From: Seribacter sp963934295
GTDB lineage: Bacteria > Verrucomicrobiota > Verrucomicrobiia > Opitutales > Seribacteraceae
Length of the DNA: 64,000 nt
Direction: 5' to 3'
Assembly (NCBI GenBank): GCA_963934295.1
Contig: CAWVXY010000011.1
Location: forward strand, 14,471-78,470
Notes under the pieces: generated by a model
What the model was told of the DNA's origin: nothing
What the model saw: the letters and a program-made list of their open reading frames with translations, nothing else
Database searches by the model: none
Made by a program: the position numbers and the translations under genes
Part shown: positions 60,054 through 64,000 of the stretch, in pieces
Position numbering within the stretch: position 1 is the stretch's first letter
Layout: every line of letters begins with the position of its first letter

Positions 60054-60821
60054 ATGAAGGTAATTTTATTAGCTGGAGGATACGGAACTAGAATGTCAGA
60101 GTATACTGGACTTATTCCCAAACCAATGGTGGAAATCGGAAGGTATCCGATTTTGTGGCATATTATGAATTCATATGCTGCTTATGGACACAATGATTTT
60201 TATGTGGCGTTAGGCTATAAAGCAGATGTGGTAAGGCAGTATTTTTCACAATATCACATAGTGAATTCAGATTTTTCAGTTAACTTGGGGTCCGGGAAAC
60301 TAACACCATTACATAGTTCGGTTAACGATTGGCAGGTTACTTTAGTCGATACTGGTGTTGATACAATGACCGGTGGTCGGGTTAAAAGGATGAAAAATTA
60401 TGTGGGCATAGATGAACCCATTTTACTGACTTATGGAGATGGTGTTTCGGATATTAATTTAGATGAGCTTCTAGACTTCCATCGTTCCCATGGGAAAATG
60501 GTAACGATGTCTGCTGTCCGTCCAGCGGCAAGATTTGGTGAATTAACCATTCAAGATGGATGTGTAACATCGTTTGAAGAAAAGCCACAGTTACATCAAG
60601 GTTGGATCAATGGGGGGTATTTCGTGATTCAACCTGAGTTTTTTGATCTTATGGATGGAGATAATGTAATGATGGAGAGAGAGCCTCTTGAAAAAGTAAC
60701 AAAAATGGGAGAGTTAATGGCTTATAAACATCAAGGTTTTTGGCAGTGTATGGATACAAAGCGTGATCATGAAATGCTAGAAAAACTATGGGCGAGTGGT
60801 AAGGCGCCTTGGAAACCTTAG
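60054..60821 (+). CDS. rfbF: Glucose-1-phosphate cytidylyltransferase
   Basis: 255 residues, the usual length. VILLAGGYGTRMSEYTGLIP with KPMVEIGRYPILWHIMNSYA is the RfbF N-terminus, and YGDGVSDINLDELLDFHRSH, EEKPQLHQGWINGGYFV and EREPLEKVTKMGELMAYKH, then FWQCMDTKRDHEMLE, are conserved RfbF blocks. It couples CTP and glucose 1-phosphate to CDP-glucose for RfbG. It starts four bases after the epimerase-like gene; 131 bases of A+T-rich sequence follow before the next gene, without a convincing terminator. Confidence 0.94.
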   Translation: MKVILLAGGYGTRMSEYTGLIPKPMVEIGRYPILWHIMNSYAAYGHNDFYVALGYKADVVRQYFSQYHIVNSDFSVNLGSGKLTPLHSSVNDWQVTLVDTGVDTMTGGRVKRMKNYVGIDEPILLTYGDGVSDINLDELLDFHRSHGKMVTMSAVRPAARFGELTIQDGCVTSFEEKPQLHQGWINGGYFVIQPEFFDLMDGDNVMMEREPLEKVTKMGELMAYKHQGFWQCMDTKRDHEMLEKLWASGKAPWKP

Positions 60822-60952
60822 TCGAAACCTTAAGTCTATGGAATTCGTCATCTCATTGACTGCCCAATAAAAAAACACGCTTTTGGGTGTATCAATTTTA
60901 CTGTTATTAATCTAATTGCCTTACAATTTAAATTATCTGATCTTTCCCAATT

Positions 60953-61666
60953 ATGAATTCAAAATCTAGAGATACCTTTTTATCAAATCGAGATAAGTTT
61001 GCAAAAACTTCAGGCTGTGAAAATCTTTACGAGTATATAGACCAGTTTTCACTGTATGCTGGTGAGTTTACATTAGGAAATAAATTATTCACTTACGATC
61101 TTCTAAGAGATGCATCCAAAGTACCTGGAGATATTGCCGAATTTGGATGCTGGAAAGGTAGCAATTTGATGTTCATGGCAAAAGTTAAGTCATTATTAGA
61201 ACCGCATTCTCCTAAACGCGTTATCGGTTTTGATAATTTTAGTGGTTTGCCTGAAGCAATTGATATTGACGGAGATTATGCTGCAGACCAGGCAGGTCGA
61301 TATTGTGGGAATGAGGAGACCTTACGCGCTGCAATTGAGTTATTCGGTTATGAAGATTTTGTTGAACTGGTGGTTGGGGATGCAACCAAAACAATTCCCA
61401 GATACATTGAAGATAATTCTGATTTAGTACTTTCATTTGCGTATATAGATTTTGATTTATACGAACCGTGTAAAATAGCATTAGAGTTAATTGATGGTTC
61501 TTTAAGTGTTGGTGGAGTAATTGCTTTTGACGAAGCATGTACCAAGCGATGGCCTGGTGAGACCATTGCTATGAAAGAATTCCTAGCGAATACTTCGCAT
61601 GAATACGAAACTATCAATAACGATTTTTCTAAACAACCTACATTAGCCCTAAAGAGGAAAAGTTGA
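60953..61666 (+). CDS. TylF/MycF-family methyltransferase
   Basis: 237 residues. GDIAEFGCWKGSNLMFMAKV (SAM motif I), RVIGFDNFSGLPEAIDIDGD, VVGDATKTIPRYIEDNSDLV and FAYIDFDLYEPCKIALELID followed by GGVIAFDEACTKRWPGET are the TylF pattern, including metal-binding acidic residues. Family members O-methylate deoxysugars or related groups. Here it probably methylates a sugar hydroxyl of the glycan. It starts the last, partly visible gene group. Confidence 0.85.
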   Translation: MNSKSRDTFLSNRDKFAKTSGCENLYEYIDQFSLYAGEFTLGNKLFTYDLLRDASKVPGDIAEFGCWKGSNLMFMAKVKSLLEPHSPKRVIGFDNFSGLPEAIDIDGDYAADQAGRYCGNEETLRAAIELFGYEDFVELVVGDATKTIPRYIEDNSDLVLSFAYIDFDLYEPCKIALELIDGSLSVGGVIAFDEACTKRWPGETIAMKEFLANTSHEYETINNDFSKQPTLALKRKS

Positions 61667-61677
61667 TTTTTTTATAA

Positions 61678-63339
61678 ATGAAAGAACTACTTATTTTAGG
61701 AAGTTCATATTTAGTTCCAAATAATAAGGAGTGGTCTTCTAATTTAAACGATTATACTTTACATTTTGGTAACTATGCGGATTGGAATCTATTGGCAACC
61801 CAAAGAAAAGAAAATCAAAGCGTTTTATTGACATTTGTTTTAGATGATATTGTTTCTGATGATTCTTGTTCAGACGATATGTTAGAATTATCATTCGGGC
61901 CCTTGTTTCGTTTAATTGATATTAGCTTAGGTAGATTTGATAATCCTATTATTGCTAGTGTTATAGCAGGGCAAAAATTCGATGTTATTCGATATGCTAA
62001 ATGTAAGCACTATTTGCAAAAAGCCTTTTTTTGGATTATTTCAAAATTAGAAAAGTTAGCAGATGAATATAACAATTTCTATGTTTTAGATTTAAAAGAG
62101 GCATTTAGTGAGATTGGAACAACAAAAGCATTCGATAACCGAAATTGGTATTTTGCTCATTGTAGATTTTCAACCCAGGGAATAGGACTAATCGCTTCTA
62201 ATGTTAAAAAAATTCTTGATAAGCATTTTGCACCATCCGCAAAGGTGTTGGCATTAGATTGTGACAATACTATCTGGGGAGGGGTAATTGGGGAAGATAA
62301 AATCAATGGTATCGTCTTAGGGGAAGATGGGTTCGGGCAGATATTTGTTGATTTTCAAAAAGAGGTCAAAAATCTAATAGCTCAAGGGGTAATTGTTGTT
62401 TTATCCAGTAAAAATAATGAAAAAGAGGTCTGGCAGGTTTTTGATAAACACGGCGCCATGGTTTTGACTAGAGAAGACATAATTTCATCGAGAATAAATT
62501 GGAATGAGAAATCTCAAAGTTTAGAGGAAATTGCTTTCGAGTTGGGCCTCGGTCTTGAAAGCTTTGTTTTTTGGGATGATAACCCGATTGAGCGAGATAA
62601 AATGAAAACAATACTCCCTGAGGTTGTTACAGTAGATGTACCGAAGGATTTATACGATTGGCCTTCGTACCTTAGAGTACAATTTGATTTAGCAAAATTA
62701 ACTATTCTGAAAGAGGATGCTAAGAAAACTCTTCAGTATCAAAGTAGAGCAGAGTTTGTTCGAGATAGTAACAAATCAACTGATGAATTTTCTTACCTTA
62801 AATCTATTAAGCTTTCCCCCAAGACCCACCAGTTAGACGAATCGAACATAAAGCGAGCTTCACAGTTATGTTTAAAAACTAATCAATTCAATCTACGTAC
62901 AGTGAGGTACTCGGCCGAAGAGTTATTAAGTTTGGATAACCAATATGAGGGAATGAGTTTTCTTGTTAGTCTTAATGATATTTATGGGAGTCATGGAATT
63001 GTAGGCTTAGTTTGTATGAAAAGTATAAATCAAAGTACCGCATACTTAGATACTTTTTTAATGAGTTGTAGGGTTTTAGGTAGGCATTTAGAATCATGGG
63101 TGCTAAGGCGTGCTCTCGATATCTGCAGAGGGCGTGGAGTTAGTTTACTGATTGGAGGGTTTATTCAAACTGAAAGAAACATGGTATCCCAAACCTTCCT
63201 CAAAGATCATGGGTTTAGTGATTTTAAAAAAAATACAATACCCTCTGAACTAATACCATTTGTTCAACGGAATGAAGATTTGTACCAAATATCTACATCA
63301 ATAAAGAGCATTCCATACGAAAATATATATGCACAATAA
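61678..63339 (+). CDS. FkbH-like HAD-superfamily acyl-loading protein
   Basis: 553 residues. The HAD domain spans about residues 188-340: LALDCDNTIWGGVIGED with Asp194 and Asp196, VLSSKNNEKEV and FVFWDDNPIERDKMK. The C-terminal ~150 residues are GNAT-like (FNLRTVRYSAEELLS, SLNDIYGSHGIVGLVCMK), and the N-terminal ~185 resemble an SGNH-type region. FkbH-type proteins load a glyceryl group from 1,3-bisphosphoglycerate onto an acyl carrier protein, or are otherwise linked to ACP loading. An ACP gene overlaps its end, supporting that reading. Confidence 0.88.
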   Translation: MKELLILGSSYLVPNNKEWSSNLNDYTLHFGNYADWNLLATQRKENQSVLLTFVLDDIVSDDSCSDDMLELSFGPLFRLIDISLGRFDNPIIASVIAGQKFDVIRYAKCKHYLQKAFFWIISKLEKLADEYNNFYVLDLKEAFSEIGTTKAFDNRNWYFAHCRFSTQGIGLIASNVKKILDKHFAPSAKVLALDCDNTIWGGVIGEDKINGIVLGEDGFGQIFVDFQKEVKNLIAQGVIVVLSSKNNEKEVWQVFDKHGAMVLTREDIISSRINWNEKSQSLEEIAFELGLGLESFVFWDDNPIERDKMKTILPEVVTVDVPKDLYDWPSYLRVQFDLAKLTILKEDAKKTLQYQSRAEFVRDSNKSTDEFSYLKSIKLSPKTHQLDESNIKRASQLCLKTNQFNLRTVRYSAEELLSLDNQYEGMSFLVSLNDIYGSHGIVGLVCMKSINQSTAYLDTFLMSCRVLGRHLESWVLRRALDICRGRGVSLLIGGFIQTERNMVSQTFLKDHGFSDFKKNTIPSELIPFVQRNEDLYQISTSIKSIPYENIYAQ

Positions 63340-63571
63340 TAATTTAGAAAATTTACATCTTATTCTTGAAGAAGTTTTTCCAAATAATCCATTACCGAAC
63401 GATATCTCTGATTTAAGAATGGGAGATATTCCAAGTTGGGATTCCTTGGGAAATTTCAATTTGATTCTAGCAGTAGAAACGAAATTTAATACTCGTTTTT
63501 CTATGGAACAAATATCAGAGATAAAGTCTGTTACAGAAATTTTGAAGGCACTTGAGATTAGTAATGAGTGA
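63329..63571 (+). CDS. Acyl carrier protein
   Basis: 80 residues with the phosphopantetheine site Ser39 in IPSWDSLGNFNLILAVETKF and the helix-III region MEQISEIKSVTEILKAL. Its ATG is within the last codons of the FkbH-like gene (11 bases of overlap) and its stop overlaps the next ATG, so the trio is translationally coupled. It should carry the acyl unit loaded by the FkbH-like protein. Confidence 0.88.
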   Translation: MHNNNLENLHLILEEVFPNNPLPNDISDLRMGDIPSWDSLGNFNLILAVETKFNTRFSMEQISEIKSVTEILKALEISNE

Positions 63572-64000
63572 CTTTGATATTCAAGAATCATTCCACAATA
63601 TTGGCATTAAAAAAAATGATATTGTGATGATTCATGGAGATGCTGGAGTTGCAGCCCAATATCTTGAAATCTCTGCAAATAGAAAAGTAGATTTTTTGAT
63701 TGAGCAAATTAAAGATTATTTTTCGGAAGGCGGTACTATATTAGTACCCGCATTCTCTTATAGTTTCACGAAAAATGAAGATTTTGACTCTAAAAATACT
63801 AAGAGCACAGTCGGGTTATTTAGTGAAAACTTTCGTAAAAGCGATGATGTGGATAGAACTAAGCATCCAATATTTAGCATAAGCACTTGGGGAAAGCTGA
63901 AAGATGATTTTCAAAACGGAACCATTTTAGATTGCTTCGGTCCCGATACATTTTTTGAAAAACTTTTTGAACGAGATGTTAAATTAATAACATTGGGTTG
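63564..64000 (+). CDS. AAC(3)-family N-acyltransferase, N-terminal part (cut by right edge)
   Basis: The ATG at 63564 overlaps the ACP stop. About 145 residues are visible. They include KKNDIVMIHGDAGVAAQYLE near the start, YFSEGGTILVPAFSYSFTK, STVGLFSENFRK and RTKHPIFSIS, all typical of aminoglycoside 3-N-acetyltransferase-family proteins. Many members outside resistance genes act on amino sugars in surface glycan loci. Here the acyl donor is probably the ACP thioester rather than acetyl-CoA. The 3' end lies outside the window. Confidence 0.78.
   Translation, partial: MSDFDIQESFHNIGIKKNDIVMIHGDAGVAAQYLEISANRKVDFLIEQIKDYFSEGGTILVPAFSYSFTKNEDFDSKNTKSTVGLFSENFRKSDDVDRTKHPIFSISTWGKLKDDFQNGTILDCFGPDTFFEKLFERDVKLITLG

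Noticed and set aside
60860..60895. CCCAA/TTGGG hairpin after rfbF as a terminator
   Set aside because: Only five pairs around a 14-15 base loop and no T-run directly after it.
61239..61538. Minus-strand open frame inside the TylF-like methyltransferase
   Set aside because: Shadow of the plus-strand gene: glutamine/leucine-rich low-quality translation with no family likeness.
63564..64000. AAC(3)-like gene as an antibiotic-resistance determinant
   Set aside because: It is coupled to an ACP and an FkbH-like gene in a glycan locus, and members of this family outside resistance cassettes act on amino sugars. Only the N-terminal part is visible.

Overview
The window looks like a chromosomal segment of a Gram-negative bacterium. 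Outer-membrane export proteins of the Wzi and Wza types are present, together with housekeeping genes (a purS-purQ-purL-purF run, glnD, xerD) and a multisubunit Na+/H+ antiporter. Gene content (split Mrp operon, a GbsR/MarR-like regulator ahead of a polysaccharide locus, a long PurF with a short N-terminal propeptide, weak Shine-Dalgarno signals, many TTG/GTG starts) suggests a marine member of the PVC group, probably Verrucomicrobiota (Opitutae-like). That placement is inference from gene content only. No rRNA, tRNA, CRISPR array, prophage or insertion sequence was seen. Coding density is very high: the longest gap without a gene is about 235 bases.

Region 1 (1-2.2 kb): the end of an unrecognised protein cut by the left edge, a one-helix membrane protein and a FecR-like secreted protein. 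Region 2 (2.37-10.7 kb): an Mrp-type cation/proton antiporter operon in the order E-F-G-B(N)-B-C-D-D-small membrane protein-D/L. It has three large antiporter-like subunits and an unusual lysine/proline/alanine-rich tail on subunit C. Region 3 (10.7-24.5 kb): a lone glycosyltransferase on the minus strand, a lipoprotein lytic transglycosylase, XerC/D, the purine operon (purS, a fumarylacetoacetase-family gene, purQ, purL, purF), an HNH protein, a double-GAF histidine kinase and glnD.

Region 4 (24.6 kb to the right edge): a surface-polysaccharide locus, all on the plus strand. It opens with Wzi-like, SLBB/Wza-like, GbsR/MarR-like and Wzz-like genes. Directly before wzz lies a sequence almost identical to the JUMPStart/ops element that recruits RfaH-type antitermination factors in enterobacteria. 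Next come the WbpA-WbpB-WbpD-WbpE set for a 2,3-diacetamido uronic acid, plus a 4-epimerase and a GDP-mannose 4,6-dehydratase. A more A+T-rich block follows with nonulosonic-acid genes (SIS isomerase, HAD phosphatase, two NeuB-like synthases, a cytidylyltransferase-PseG fusion, SpsF-like and aminotransferase genes), an ABC flippase, two SDRs and a TIM-barrel isomerase. After that are an acyl-carrier tailoring pair (GNAT-ACP fusion plus amino-acid adenylation enzyme), a CDP-alcohol transferase next to a cytidylyltransferase-aminotransferase fusion, and two GT-B-like/LIC12162-type transferases.

A hairpin plus T-run after 56178 probably ends that transcription unit. The last 7.6 kb carry an acyltransferase-3/SGNH protein, a CDP-6-deoxyhexose set (rfbG, 3,5-epimerase-like, rfbF), a TylF-like methyltransferase and an FkbH-ACP-AAC(3)-like trio cut by the right edge.

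Taken together, the locus makes nucleotide-activated rare sugars, four of them probably CTP-activated. It decorates them with acyl, aminoacyl, glyceryl or phospho-aminoalcohol groups and exports the glycan. The most novel-looking parts are the two acyl-carrier tailoring modules, the phospho-aminoalcohol module with a CDP-alcohol transferase lacking its last motif aspartate, and the JUMPStart-like leader outside the Proteobacteria.
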